DNA of 64,000 nucleotides from Didemnitutus sp041906465 (GTDB taxonomy: Bacteria; Verrucomicrobiota; Verrucomicrobiia; Opitutales; Opitutaceae). The stretch covers positions 59,830 to 123,829 of the forward strand of contig JAYRJE010000017.1 of NCBI GenBank assembly GCA_041906465.1. Reading direction: 5' to 3'. The position numbers were made by a program, and so were the translations under genes. The notes below the pieces were generated by a model. It was not told the origin of the DNA. It saw only the letters and a list, made by a program, of their open reading frames with translations, and did not search any database. Below, one piece after another: positions 33,512-42,473 of the stretch; within the stretch, counting starts at the first letter, position 1, and each line of letters starts with the position of its first letter.

Positions 33512-34729
33512 TCAGGCGCGCACCGGCACGGCGGACTCAGCGACCTTGAACGGCAAGGCGAGGTGCACGACGGTGCCGACGGGTGTGTTCACCTGGCAAT
33601 CGAGCGTGAAGTCGGCCCCGAATGCGCGCTCCATGCGCTGGCGCGTGGTGGCGAGGCCGATGCCGTGACTCGCAGGCGGCGCCTCGCCGCGCGGCATTTC
33701 GGCGGGATCGTTGACCACTTCGAGATGCAGCTGGGCATCCTGCACCGTGGCGCGAATGCGCACCCAGCCCGGCGTGCGACGGCGGGCGATGCCGTGCTTG
33801 ATGGCGTTCTCCACCATCGGCTGCAGCAACAGCGTCGGCACCTCGGCGACGAGCGCGTCGGGGGACGCGTCGATCGCAAAACTCAACCGCGCATCGAAGC
33901 GCATTTTCTCGATTTCGAGGTAGGTGCGGCAATACGCCAGTTCCTCGGCGAGGGTCACGATCGGTCGCCCGGTGCTGCCGATGAGCGCGCGCAGCAGCGC
34001 GCTGACGCGTGAAAGCGCCTCGACCGCCTGCGCGTTCTCGCCGAGGCGCACGAGGCCCGAGACGGCATTGAGGGCGTTGAAGAGAAAGTGCGGGTGGAGC
34101 TGTTGCTTCAGCGCCTTCATCTCCGCCTGCACGAGTTCGGAGCGGAGTTGCTCCTGCTGGAGCTCGGTCGCGCTCAGTTTGAGGCGGAGTTCGTTTTCCC
34201 GGATCAGCGATTGCTGGCGCTCGTAGAGCAGGTCGACGGTGTAGCCGGCCGCGAGCGTTCCGACGTAGGCGAGCACGTCGAGGAGCTGACGCGCGCCGAA
34301 CTGTGCCGTCATCTCGTGCAAACTGACGAGCGGCATCGACCACAGTCCCTCCCAGGGGATCGCGGCCCAGATCCAAATGCGCGTGACCATGACCCAACCG
34401 GTCAACACCGCGCAGAAGGCGAAGTGCAGGAACAGCCCCCCGGGCAGCCACCATCCATGAATGGGAATGCGCCGTCGCAACTCGAAGATCAGCGGCGTGA
34501 GCAAGCCCCACAGCCACGCCCGCATGATCTGGAGGTAGGCGAACCAGACATTGACCATGGTCCGATTCCCGCCGGGCGGCACCTCCATCGGCACGGTCGC
34601 AAAGGTCTGCGCCACGAGGACCAAGCCGATGCCGGTCCAGACGGCGAAGAGCAATGACCAGCGAATGGGCGGACGAGGCGGCACGGCTTTTCCGTGCGCG
34701 CGGGCGCTAGAAAATGCAAGCCCCGCCAT
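33512..34729 (-). CDS. LytS/YehU-type sensor histidine kinase
   Basis: The 405-residue kinase has four membrane helices (about 20-160), a coiled coil and the His_kinase domain (about 200-290) with the phospho-acceptor motif LKQQLHPHFLFNALN, followed by an HATPase domain with MVENAIKHGI and GIGLATTRQRM. This is the usual partner of LytTR regulators. ATG 34729 (MAGLAFSS) is preferred; the frame extends upstream to 34867 without protein-like character. The stimulus is unknown. Confidence 0.92.
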   Translation of the reverse strand: MAGLAFSSARAHGKAVPPRPPIRWSLLFAVWTGIGLVLVAQTFATVPMEVPPGGNRTMVNVWFAYLQIMRAWLWGLLTPLIFELRRRIPIHGWWLPGGLFLHFAFCAVLTGWVMVTRIWIWAAIPWEGLWSMPLVSLHEMTAQFGARQLLDVLAYVGTLAAGYTVDLLYERQQSLIRENELRLKLSATELQQEQLRSELVQAEMKALKQQLHPHFLFNALNAVSGLVRLGENAQAVEALSRVSALLRALIGSTGRPIVTLAEELAYCRTYLEIEKMRFDARLSFAIDASPDALVAEVPTLLLQPMVENAIKHGIARRRTPGWVRIRATVQDAQLHLEVVNDPAEMPRGEAPPASHGIGLATTRQRMERAFGADFTLDCQVNTPVGTVVHLALPFKVAESAVPVRA

Positions 34730-34877
34730 GATGCGTTGCCGTCCGCCCGGCGCAGCGAACGCGGACTCCAGCGAACGACGCGGCGCGCTCGTCGCTCGCC
34801 AGTAGGCGTTCGTCGATTTCCCAGCGGGGACGCGAAACGCGCCGGCGGCCACACCTCGCGGCGCCACCGCCGGGCAC

Positions 34878-36254
34878 TCAGTGACGTCGCTCGACGATCG
34901 CGCCGGACTTGTCCTTGAAGACGATCATGCGCGTCTCCGCGTTGTAGGTCTCGAAGAGGACGCCGAGCTGCGGGTTCACGAGATCGCCCGGCGCGTAGGC
35001 GGTGCGCTCGATGAACACGCGCGGACTGGCGCCGCCGCGCACGCCGCTGATGCGCAGGTTCTGGACCCAGGCTTTGAACGCCACGCTCGGCGGCGGTGGG
35101 GGCGCGGATTTGGCCACGGCCGGGCTGGTCTCGGGTGTGGGGCCGCTTCCCTGCGACGCCGCACTGCCGACCGCGGCGGAATTCGCGGGCGCAGCCGCGG
35201 ATTTGCCGGCGGAATCGCCGGGCGCCGCCGTCGTGACCGAAGAAGCGGGGGCCGGTTTCGGGTTGTCGCCGCCGAGCACTTCATCGATGGCCGCGGACTG
35301 ATCCGCCGCGACGTTGGCGGTGGTGTTCCTGGCTTTGGCCACAGCCTGGCCCAGCGCTGTCGTCGGGCCAGCAGCCGGTGCCGGGGCGACACCGGCCTTC
35401 GGAGCTGGCGTGATTGCGGTGGACGCAGCGGTTTTCGGTGCCGACGCGGCAGGGCGTGGCTTCAACGGCGGCGGAGGCTCCTCGTGGGTGAAATAAAACC
35501 AGCCCGCGGCGACGAGCGCGAGCAGGCCGACGCCGGCGCCGGCGAGAACGAAAAGTCGCCGGCGCGGATTCGTCGCGGTGGCGGCGGCTTTCAGTTCCTT
35601 CGCTTCGGCATCACTCGGGGTCGCGACCGGTGCGTTGGCCTTTTTCAGTCCGGGCGGCGGCGGAAATTTCGCGGCACCGGGCGGCGGTGGAAATGGAGCC
35701 GCGGCCGGAGCGGGAACAGGCGCGCCGTTTGATGCGCGGGAAGTCGGTGCGTCCGACACCGGTCCAGCCGGCGGCGGAGCTTCCGGCGGCGGAGCGGACG
35801 GTTGCGGAGAGACCGCTGGTGTCATCGGCACGACCGCGGCCTCGCGCGGTTTGAAGGCGATTTTCGGGCGCGCCGCGGTTCCATCGACAGCGGCGGCCGG
35901 CAAGGAAGGCGCGGTTTCCGGTGGCGCAGGCGGTGACACGGAAACGACCGGCTCCTGAGCGGCAGGCACGGGCGCGGTGGCCGGAGTCGCTTCCGTCGCG
36001 GTGCTTTCGACCGCAGGCGCGGGCGGCGTGGCCGGCTCGACCGCTGCGGGCGTGGCGGGCGCCGAATCACTGCCCAAACGCGGACGCAAACGCACCGGCG
36101 CGGGAGGCGCGGGGCTTTCGGGAGCGGGAGAAATCGGAACCGCGGTGGGAGGCGCCGTCTCGCCGGAGACCGGTGTCGGCGGAGTGGACGAGGCCGGGCT
36201 TTCGCCGGACAAACGCGGCTTCAGGCGGAGCTTCGGGGCGTTGTCGTCACTCAT
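34878..36254 (-). CDS. Pro/Ala-rich single-helix membrane protein, unknown function
   Basis: The 458-residue protein has a long cytosolic low-complexity part (about 1-225: Pro, Ala, Thr, with KLRLKPRLSGE and RLRPRLGSD basic repeats), one membrane helix (LFVLAGAGVGLLALVAAGWFYF, about 230-252), a second low-complexity spacer and a compact C-terminal domain (last 70 residues, AFKAWVQNLRISGVRGGASP then YAPGDLVNPQLGVLFETYN). The single-helix, Pro-rich plan resembles TonB- or GspB-like energy or secretion accessories, but the end domain does not match TonB. No function is proposed. Confidence 0.7.
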   Translation of the reverse strand: MSDDNAPKLRLKPRLSGESPASSTPPTPVSGETAPPTAVPISPAPESPAPPAPVRLRPRLGSDSAPATPAAVEPATPPAPAVESTATEATPATAPVPAAQEPVVSVSPPAPPETAPSLPAAAVDGTAARPKIAFKPREAAVVPMTPAVSPQPSAPPPEAPPPAGPVSDAPTSRASNGAPVPAPAAAPFPPPPGAAKFPPPPGLKKANAPVATPSDAEAKELKAAATATNPRRRLFVLAGAGVGLLALVAAGWFYFTHEEPPPPLKPRPAASAPKTAASTAITPAPKAGVAPAPAAGPTTALGQAVAKARNTTANVAADQSAAIDEVLGGDNPKPAPASSVTTAAPGDSAGKSAAAPANSAAVGSAASQGSGPTPETSPAVAKSAPPPPPSVAFKAWVQNLRISGVRGGASPRVFIERTAYAPGDLVNPQLGVLFETYNAETRMIVFKDKSGAIVERRH

Positions 36255-36341
36255 GCGGTGTGGTTAACCGATTTGCCGGACGGAGAAACACAAAATTCCC
36301 GGCAGGCGTGACAATTTCCGGGCTTTTCACAGCATGCGCGC

Positions 36342-36818
36342 ATGCCGCCGGACAGAACGTTTCGCTCGCGCGTGGATGTGTGGCTGGTGCTGCTCGCCGT
36401 CGCAGCGGCGGCGGTCCCGATCGGCGCGGCCATCTGGCTCGGGCTGCATGGCCACGCGCGCGGAGTGCTGCTGCTGGCGTGCTGGGGCACGACGATGGTG
36501 GCGGTCGGCGCGGCGTTGAGCTGGCCCTTGCGCTACACGCTGCGGGCCGACCGCCTGCACATCCAGAGCGGCTGGCTCGATTGGGAGGTGCCTTACGCGG
36601 CCTTGCGCGCGGTGGCGCCCTCGCGCAACCCGCTCGCCGCGCCGGCGTGGTCGCTCCGGCGGGTGCGGCTGGATTTTGCAGATGGCTTCATCCTCGTCTC
36701 GCCAGACGACCGGGAACTGTTCATAGAGGAAATCGCCGGCCGCTGCCCGCACCTCGTGCGAGTTGGCGCCGGTCTGGCGTCGCCTACCCCTCAGACCCAT
36801 GAAAAAGTTGCCCGCTAA
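36342..36818 (+). CDS. Bacterial PH-domain membrane protein
   Basis: The 158-residue protein has two adjacent N-terminal helices (about 10-60) followed by a bacterial PH-like domain (about 64-140; LRYTLRADRLHIQSGWLDWEVPY, then VRLDFADGFILVSPDDRELFIEEI), the layout of the bPH/YdbS-like group. The Ser-Pro-x-x motif ILVSPDD is typical of that domain. Function in this family is mostly unknown. The next gene starts inside its 3' end (20-bp overlap). Confidence 0.78.
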   Translation: MPPDRTFRSRVDVWLVLLAVAAAAVPIGAAIWLGLHGHARGVLLLACWGTTMVAVGAALSWPLRYTLRADRLHIQSGWLDWEVPYAALRAVAPSRNPLAAPAWSLRRVRLDFADGFILVSPDDRELFIEEIAGRCPHLVRVGAGLASPTPQTHEKVAR

Positions 36819-37359
36819 GATCGCCGGCATCACCACGGCCGCGGTGGAAAAAGCCACCGCTCGCTCGTGGGCCGACTGGGTCGACCTCCTCGACAAGGCC
36901 GGCGCGAAGTCCTGGCCGCACGCCGAGATCGCGCAGTGGTTGCAGAAGAAACACAAGGTCAACGACTGGTGGAGCCAGATGGTGACGGTCGGCTACGAAC
37001 AAGTCACCGGCCGCCGCGTGAAGAATCAGAAGACGGACGGTTTCGAAATCAGCGTGAGCAAAACCATCGCGGCTCCGGTGGCCGTGGCGTTCGAGGCGTG
37101 GAAGGACGCGGCGATCCGCGAGCGCTGGCTGCCGCGCACGCCGCTTTCCGTCCGCAAAGCCACGCCGCACAAATCCATTCGCATCGTGTGGCCGGATGAG
37201 ACGACGCTGTCCGTGAATTTCTGGCCGAAGGGCCCGCTGAAATGTCAGGTCGTGCCGCAGCACGGCAAGTTGCCCGATGCCGCGGCCGCCGAGAAGATGA
37301 AGGCGTTCTGGACGACGCAGCTCGACGTCCTCGGCGCGTTTCTCGAGCCGAAGCCCTGA
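36799..37359 (+). CDS. DUF4287 plus SRPBCC (AHSA1-like) domain protein
   Basis: The 186-residue protein begins with a DUF4287-like helical segment (about 12-75; WADWVDLLDKAGAKSWPHAE and KVNDWWSQMVTVGYEQ) and continues with an SRPBCC/AHSA1-like hydrophobic-pocket domain (about 80-180; VSKTIAAPVAVAFEAWKD, VWPDETTLSVNFWPKG). The ligand is unknown. ATG 36799 overlaps the PH-domain gene by 20 bp, so they are translated together. Confidence 0.8.
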   Translation: MKKLPAKIAGITTAAVEKATARSWADWVDLLDKAGAKSWPHAEIAQWLQKKHKVNDWWSQMVTVGYEQVTGRRVKNQKTDGFEISVSKTIAAPVAVAFEAWKDAAIRERWLPRTPLSVRKATPHKSIRIVWPDETTLSVNFWPKGPLKCQVVPQHGKLPDAAAAEKMKAFWTTQLDVLGAFLEPKP

Positions 37360-37555
37360 GGGTCGGCGGAGCGGGACAACGCAGCTCGGGTTTTCGGCCC
37401 GGATTCGGTGGCGCTGGAGCGGCGGCCGGCGACGGCCGGGCGCAGTCCCGCTGCCGTCCTCTTTCGGCGGTCACCGGCCGCGGCTCCAGCAGGTCCATTT
37501 CGCCGAGCGATTTTTCCCGCTTGCCCGTGCGCCGGGCGCGCGGCGCAGTAGCAGG

Positions 37556-38239
37556 ATGGGTCTTCGCCGCACATTCCTCGCTGCCGTCCTCGCCGCTGGC
37601 ATGCTCACGAGCGCGCTGGCGCAAGAGGTGCAGGTGCACGGCCTGATGTTCGAACGCTGGGTGCGCGACACGTTTTTCGACGGCTACAAGCCCGCGAGCT
37701 ACACCCAACGCTGGGACATCCCGGCCGACGCCAACAAGCATCACGGCGGCGTGCCCGTGAACCCGAAGGCCGTGAAATTCGGCACGCCCGTCGACCTCGG
37801 CGACGCCTTGCGCCAATATGAAATCAACGAGCCGTTCATTCTCGTGCTCGGTTTCTGGGAGCAGCACGGCGAGGAAAAACGCTTCGTCAACATCGTCGCG
37901 CCTCTCATCACGCACGACCGGTGGATGGCGCTCTGGGGCGACATCACCTACGCCGATTTGCTCAAGCTCGACGAGCTCATCAAGGACCCGGCGCGGCCGA
38001 TCGAGGAAACGCGCAAGCTCGCGTTGAAGACCAAGAACTCCCCGCCTTTCAACTCCGCCGTCATCCAGGTCAACCCGAAGATCGATGCGCGTCAGCGACG
38101 CCTCCAGTGCTCGATCCGCTTCGAGGACGTCTTCCGCCACCTGGCGCCGGACGCCGATCCCAGGCGCCAAGCCACGCCGGCGCTCTGGGGCGTGCCTTTC
38201 CCCGGCCCCATCCAGTCACCGCCGCGCCATCAGCGCTGA
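37556..38239 (+). CDS. Secreted protein of unknown function
   Basis: The 227-residue protein has a clear signal peptide (MGLRRTFLAAVLAAGMLTSALAQ, residues 1-23) and a mature part beginning VQVHGLMFERWVRDTFFDGY. Three Trp-rich stretches and an even charge suggest a folded periplasmic enzyme or binding protein. The FERWVRDTFF segment recalls restriction-endonuclease-like folds, but I see no complete PD-(D/E)xK motif, so no function is assigned. It lies alone between the SRPBCC gene and a convergent PAS-domain gene. Confidence 0.65.
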   Translation: MGLRRTFLAAVLAAGMLTSALAQEVQVHGLMFERWVRDTFFDGYKPASYTQRWDIPADANKHHGGVPVNPKAVKFGTPVDLGDALRQYEINEPFILVLGFWEQHGEEKRFVNIVAPLITHDRWMALWGDITYADLLKLDELIKDPARPIEETRKLALKTKNSPPFNSAVIQVNPKIDARQRRLQCSIRFEDVFRHLAPDADPRRQATPALWGVPFPGPIQSPPRHQR

Positions 38240-38286
38240 GCTGCGCCCGGGCCACCCCGGCGATCCACGCCGCGCCGCTCGCCCGC

Positions 38287-38847
38287 TCAATCGTCGCCGA
38301 TCCGTCGCTCGCGCGCCACAAACCACAGCGGCCGACCCTCGTCATCGAGCACCGGCACGATCTGCGCATCGACGCGGTAGCGCGACCCATCAGCGTGGTA
38401 ATTGACCAGCTCCGCGCGGCACGGCTGACGCGCCGCGAGTGCCGCGCGGATCTTCGCCACCGTGGCCGGATCGGTCTGCGGCCCCTGCAACACCTGGCCG
38501 GGCTTGCGGCCGGCCATATCCACGAGCGGGCGACCGCACAGTTTTTCGAAGGCCGCGTTGACCCAGATCACACGACCGGCCGCATCGGTGACCACGAGAG
38601 CATCCGGCTCCTTCGCCTGCGGCGTGGCGTCCGCCGCCGCGAGGATGCGCTCACGCAATCCTGCGGGCACCTCGCTGAGCTGGACCCGCTGCATCAACGC
38701 CGTCGTGACCGCGTCGCGCAGCCCGGCGACGTGCGCAGCCAGCTCCCCGTTGAACTCCATCAACACCTCGAAACCCTGCCGCTCCGTCTCCGTCAGGGAG
38801 CCGGACACGTAGAGCGCCGCGCGGTCGAGCAGGAATTCGTCGAGCAC
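38287..38847 (-). CDS. Anti-sigma-like N-terminus fused to a PAS/LOV-like domain
   Basis: The 186-residue soluble protein has a first part (about 1-75; DRAALYVSGSLTETERQGFE) resembling the helical start of anti-sigma factors without the zinc His/Cys. The second part (about 82-182) is a PAS domain of the LOV-like subgroup: ITWVNxxFxxLCG-type strand WVNAAFEKLCG, then GRKPGQVLQGPQTD. In photoactive LOV domains the corresponding stretch is GxNCRFLQ; here the Cys is absent, so flavin photochemistry is not expected. It lies next to, and divergent from, the hybrid kinase. Confidence 0.75.
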   Translation of the reverse strand: MLDEFLLDRAALYVSGSLTETERQGFEVLMEFNGELAAHVAGLRDAVTTALMQRVQLSEVPAGLRERILAAADATPQAKEPDALVVTDAAGRVIWVNAAFEKLCGRPLVDMAGRKPGQVLQGPQTDPATVAKIRAALAARQPCRAELVNYHADGSRYRVDAQIVPVLDDEGRPLWFVARERRIGDD

Positions 38848-38952
38848 ACCGTCAGGGAACCCGCCCCGCCCCGCGCGTCAAAGCTGGAGTTCCGCCATCC
38901 CCGCGGCCGGACACGAACGCGAGAATTGGACGATGACAATCGCCCACCACTC

Positions 38953-41421
38953 GTGCATGAAACAAAGCGTCAGTCTCCAGCCCCCTCGCTCCCCTTGAAT
39001 TTTGCTTCGCGCGTTCTGTTTGCCGCCGCCCTCCTCGGGCTGATCGGCCCCCTGAGTTCGCCCGCTGCCCCCGCCCTGCGCGTGGCAGTCGAGAACAACA
39101 ATCCGCCGCTCGCCTTTGCCGACGAACAGGGGCGCCACACCGGCTTCATGATCGATCTCCTGCAGGAGATGTCGCGCGTCAGCGGCGTCGAAATGCGGCC
39201 GGTGTCCGGCTATTGGCGGGACCATTTCTCCAATTTCGACGCGCGGCGGATTGAAGTGCTCGGCAACATCGCCGACACCCCGACCAATCGTCAGGAACTC
39301 GCCCTGTCCATCGGTCATGCCCGCATGCACGCGGTCATCTACGTGCGCCCGGATCGCCCGCCCCTGCTCCGCGTCGCGGATTTTGCCGGGAAAACCATCG
39401 CCACCGTCTCCGGCACCGCCGCCAACGCCCGCCTGCTCCCCCAGCAGGCCAGTCTGCGGACGAAAATCGTGACCTATAAATCCGCCCAGGACGCCCTCGC
39501 CGCCACCGAGCGCGGCGAGTGCGACGGCACGATCTTCTCCAACCAGCTCTACCCCGCCACCGGCGCGAAACACAACCTCACCCGGCACTTCGTGGAGGAC
39601 ATGTTCTACGCCTACCATTTCGCCGTGCAAAAGGACGATCCGCAGACGCTGGCCCTGCTCAACGAGACGCTCGCCCAACTCATGCGCAACGGCGAGTTCG
39701 ACCGCCTCTACGCGAAGTGGATCGGTCCCATCGAACCCCGGCAGATTCGCTTCACCGATCTGAAGCCCTACCTGCTCCCGCTCAGCCTCGCCCTCGCCGC
39801 CATCACCGCTTTCATCCTCTGGCAGCGCCACCTCCTGCGCCAGCTGCGCGAGCACACGCAGGCTTTGCGCGTCAGCGAGCAGCGCTGGCGCTTCGCCCTC
39901 GACGGTTCCGGCGCCGCCGTGTGGGACTGGGACCTGACCCAGAAGCGCGCGTTCTATTCGTCGGTCTGGAAACGCATGTTCGGCTACGCCGACCACGAGG
40001 TCGGCGCGACCCCCGACGCCGCGACGCGGCTCGTCCATCCCGACGACCTCCCGAAACTCCAGACCGCCCTCGAAACCCATCAGCGCCAGACCGACCAACC
40101 CTTCCTCGTCGAACACCGCATGCGGTGCAAAAACGACACGTGGAAATGGGTGCAAAATCGCGGCATGGTCGTCGAGCGCGACCCGCAGGGCCGCGCCACG
40201 CGCATGATCGGCACTTGCTCCGACCTCACGCTGCTCAAGCAGGCCGAGGAAGACCGCCTCGTGTTGGGCAAGCTGGAGTCGACCGGCATCCTCGCCGGTG
40301 GCATCGCCCACGATTTCAACAACCTGCTCACGACCGTGTTTCTCAACGTCGACATGGCGCTCTGGTCCGGGAACAACGCCACCGCGGTGAACAAACACCT
40401 TCAGGACATCAAAAAAGCCGCCGTCGCCGCCCACCAGCTCACGCAGCAACTCATCACCTTCGCGCGCGGCGGCGCTCCCGTCCGGCGCCTCACCGCCTTG
40501 CCGGAAATCGTGCGGGAATCCACCCAACCCGCCCTGAGCGGCTCGACCCTGGCCGCCCGTTTCGATTTTCCGCCCGACCTCTGGCCCGCCGAGGTCGACG
40601 TCGGTCAGATCGGCCAGGTCATCCGCAACCTCGTGCTCAACGCCCGCGAAGCCATGACCGCCGCGGGAACCCTCACGATCCGCGCCGAGAACCTCACCCT
40701 CGCCGCCAACGCCGTGCGCGGCCTGCCCGCCGGCCACTACCTCTGCCTCTCCCTCGCCGACAACGGCCCCGGCATCCCGCCAGATATCCTGCTGCGCATC
40801 TTCGATCCGTATTTCTCCACCAAACAGCGTGGCGAACAAAAAGGCATGGGACTCGGCCTCACCATCAGCCTGTCCGTGGTCACGCGACACCGCGGCACCA
40901 TCACCGTGGAATCCACCGCCGGCCAAGGCACCACGTTCCACATTTATCTGCCCGCCGTCGCCCCCGCGGCGACAATCCCCGCCGCCCCCGGCGCTCCCGC
41001 GGCAAAAGAGGCCAGCCCGCCCCGCGGACGCATTCTCGTCATGGACGACGACGAAGGCGTTCGCCTCGGCCTCGTTGCCTGCCTGCAACGACTCGGCTAC
41101 CTCGTCGAAGAGACGGAAGACGGCCAGGCCGCGATCGAGGCCTACCGTCGCGCTCACTGCCGGCAAGAGCCGCCCGATCTCGTGGTCCTCGATCTCACCG
41201 TCCGCGGTGGGATGGGCGGCTTGGAAGCTTTGCAGGGAATCCAGCAGGTCGATTCCCACGTCGCCGCCATCGTCATCAGCGGCTACGCCGACAACGAGGT
41301 TCTCCGCGACTACCGCCGCTTCGGTTTCCGCAGCGCGCTCGCCAAGCCCTTCACGATCGAAACCCTGCGCCGCTCCCTCGACGAAGCGCAATCCGCGCAA
41401 CCGGCTGCCCGCGCGACCTGA
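38953..41421 (+). CDS. Hybrid histidine kinase with periplasmic solute-binding sensor
   Basis: The roughly 820-residue protein reads: signal sequence, SBP_bac_3-type solute-binding domain (LRVAVENNNPPLAFADEQGR to about residue 260), membrane helix (YLLPLSLALAAITAFILWQ), PAS with PAC (about 300-430), HisKA with LAGGIAHDFNNLLT, HATPase (DNGPGIPPDIL, GMGLGLTIS) and a receiver with acidic LVMDDDE, Asp in VVLDLTVRGGMGG and Lys in LAKPF. It probably senses an amino-acid-like ligand. The start is unclear: GTG 38953 and TTG 38995 are in frame, while ATG 38957 is out of frame. The receiver looks active. Confidence 0.88.
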   Translation: MHETKRQSPAPSLPLNFASRVLFAAALLGLIGPLSSPAAPALRVAVENNNPPLAFADEQGRHTGFMIDLLQEMSRVSGVEMRPVSGYWRDHFSNFDARRIEVLGNIADTPTNRQELALSIGHARMHAVIYVRPDRPPLLRVADFAGKTIATVSGTAANARLLPQQASLRTKIVTYKSAQDALAATERGECDGTIFSNQLYPATGAKHNLTRHFVEDMFYAYHFAVQKDDPQTLALLNETLAQLMRNGEFDRLYAKWIGPIEPRQIRFTDLKPYLLPLSLALAAITAFILWQRHLLRQLREHTQALRVSEQRWRFALDGSGAAVWDWDLTQKRAFYSSVWKRMFGYADHEVGATPDAATRLVHPDDLPKLQTALETHQRQTDQPFLVEHRMRCKNDTWKWVQNRGMVVERDPQGRATRMIGTCSDLTLLKQAEEDRLVLGKLESTGILAGGIAHDFNNLLTTVFLNVDMALWSGNNATAVNKHLQDIKKAAVAAHQLTQQLITFARGGAPVRRLTALPEIVRESTQPALSGSTLAARFDFPPDLWPAEVDVGQIGQVIRNLVLNAREAMTAAGTLTIRAENLTLAANAVRGLPAGHYLCLSLADNGPGIPPDILLRIFDPYFSTKQRGEQKGMGLGLTISLSVVTRHRGTITVESTAGQGTTFHIYLPAVAPAATIPAAPGAPAAKEASPPRGRILVMDDDEGVRLGLVACLQRLGYLVEETEDGQAAIEAYRRAHCRQEPPDLVVLDLTVRGGMGGLEALQGIQQVDSHVAAIVISGYADNEVLRDYRRFGFRSALAKPFTIETLRRSLDEAQSAQPAARAT

Positions 41422-41777
41422 GGGCGCGACCTACTCGCCGCACGTCACGGCTTCGTCGCCGTCGGCGTCCGCAGCGCGGCTTTTACCGCGCCCACCGCGA
41501 TCTCCCGCGGCACCACGAGTTGCCAGCGTCCGTGGTGAGCCGGTCGCCATCGGGACGGCGGCGACCACCTAATCGTCGGCACCGTCAATCGGGAATCGCG
41601 TCCAATTATGCATATGCCCAGCTGACTGTGCGACATATCTGCCGCACAGTCTTCATTGCACGCCAACATTTTCGCTTGACGCTTTATTATCCGTTAACAG
41701 AACCACCTCCGCTTCGAAACCCCAAAGGAGACGCCGTGCGTGGGCCACATAGCGTCTCATCAAGATAAGTAAAATCT
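41422..41777. other. Non-coding stretch with the left edge of a low-GC island
   Basis: The first 150 bp remain GC-rich; a minus-strand frame there ends WQLVVPREIAVGAVKAAL and may be the tail of a lost gene. From about 41590 the base composition turns AT-rich. A 9-bp inverted repeat (GACTGTGCG 41624-41632, CGCACAGTC 41643-41651) lies near the change. TTGACG at 41676 could be a -35 element, but no good -10 was seen. Confidence 0.5.
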
Positions 41778-42467
41778 ATGCCACGCACATTAAATAAAAG
41801 CGTCGGGTCTATGCCCCGCTTTACCGCGCTATTCCGCTCTCTTCCGCTGCTGATTGTCGCGCTAGGGATCGCTCCAGCTGTCCACGCTCAAAATCACTGG
41901 CCGGGCGCCTATCAGATAAGCCCCTCAATGTTCCTTAACGGTGGCGATTACGCGGGCCTATTCAGACTACAGGCTCAGCCAAATCTATCGGTAAACGTTT
42001 ATTGGAATACAAACGGCGAGGCTGTTATTTTCAGCGGCTCGCTGACCGGCGGCTGGAGCAATGGCAATACTAGCTCGGTTGCATGGGAATACACCTACTC
42101 AGTTAAAGTGATTCAGCTAGATACCGGTAAGGCCCAGATAGCAATTGAGTGGTCTCGCCGATCTGTCACTGGGCAGATAGAAAGCGGACTCACACCAGTT
42201 GGCCGAATCCTACAAAGCGAACTCGGAGAAATCAGTAATTCGACAGACAGTCCCCCAGCGAACCCTCCAACCGAACAACGAAATACTACGTCCAACATCA
42301 CGCTGCCGGGAGGAGGCGGTTCGGGACATTGGGAGACGCAGACGTTTTACTACACAGTCGCAATCTGGGACCCAACAAATTGGAAATTATATGTGATCGG
42401 ATGCAGCCAAACTGTTACTGTATGGGTATCTGATGGAAACGGTAGGGGAAATGTTCTGGAGGAATAG
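41778..42467 (+). CDS. Secreted protein in low-GC island, unknown function
   Basis: The 229-residue protein has a signal peptide (PLLIVALGIAPAVHAQ). ATG 41778 or ATG 41811 could be the start; the second gives the tidier signal. The mature part is rich in Trp, Tyr, Asn and Ser with alternating hydrophobic strands (LSVNVYWNTNGEAVIFSGSL; FYYTVAIWDPTNWKLYVIG), so probably beta-sandwich. A Gly-rich loop (PGGGGSGHW) precedes the last third. Codon use is AT-rich, unlike all neighbours, which points to recent transfer. It lies 6 bp before the next gene. I recognise no family. Confidence 0.72.
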   Translation: MPRTLNKSVGSMPRFTALFRSLPLLIVALGIAPAVHAQNHWPGAYQISPSMFLNGGDYAGLFRLQAQPNLSVNVYWNTNGEAVIFSGSLTGGWSNGNTSSVAWEYTYSVKVIQLDTGKAQIAIEWSRRSVTGQIESGLTPVGRILQSELGEISNSTDSPPANPPTEQRNTTSNITLPGGGGSGHWETQTFYYTVAIWDPTNWKLYVIGCSQTVTVWVSDGNGRGNVLEE

Positions 42468-42473
42468 GCCATC

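Noticed and set aside
41445..41669. 74-codon minus-strand frame
   Set aside because: It crosses the composition break and has no ribosome site. Its end might be a gene remnant, which is noted under the gap, but it is not supportable as a gene.
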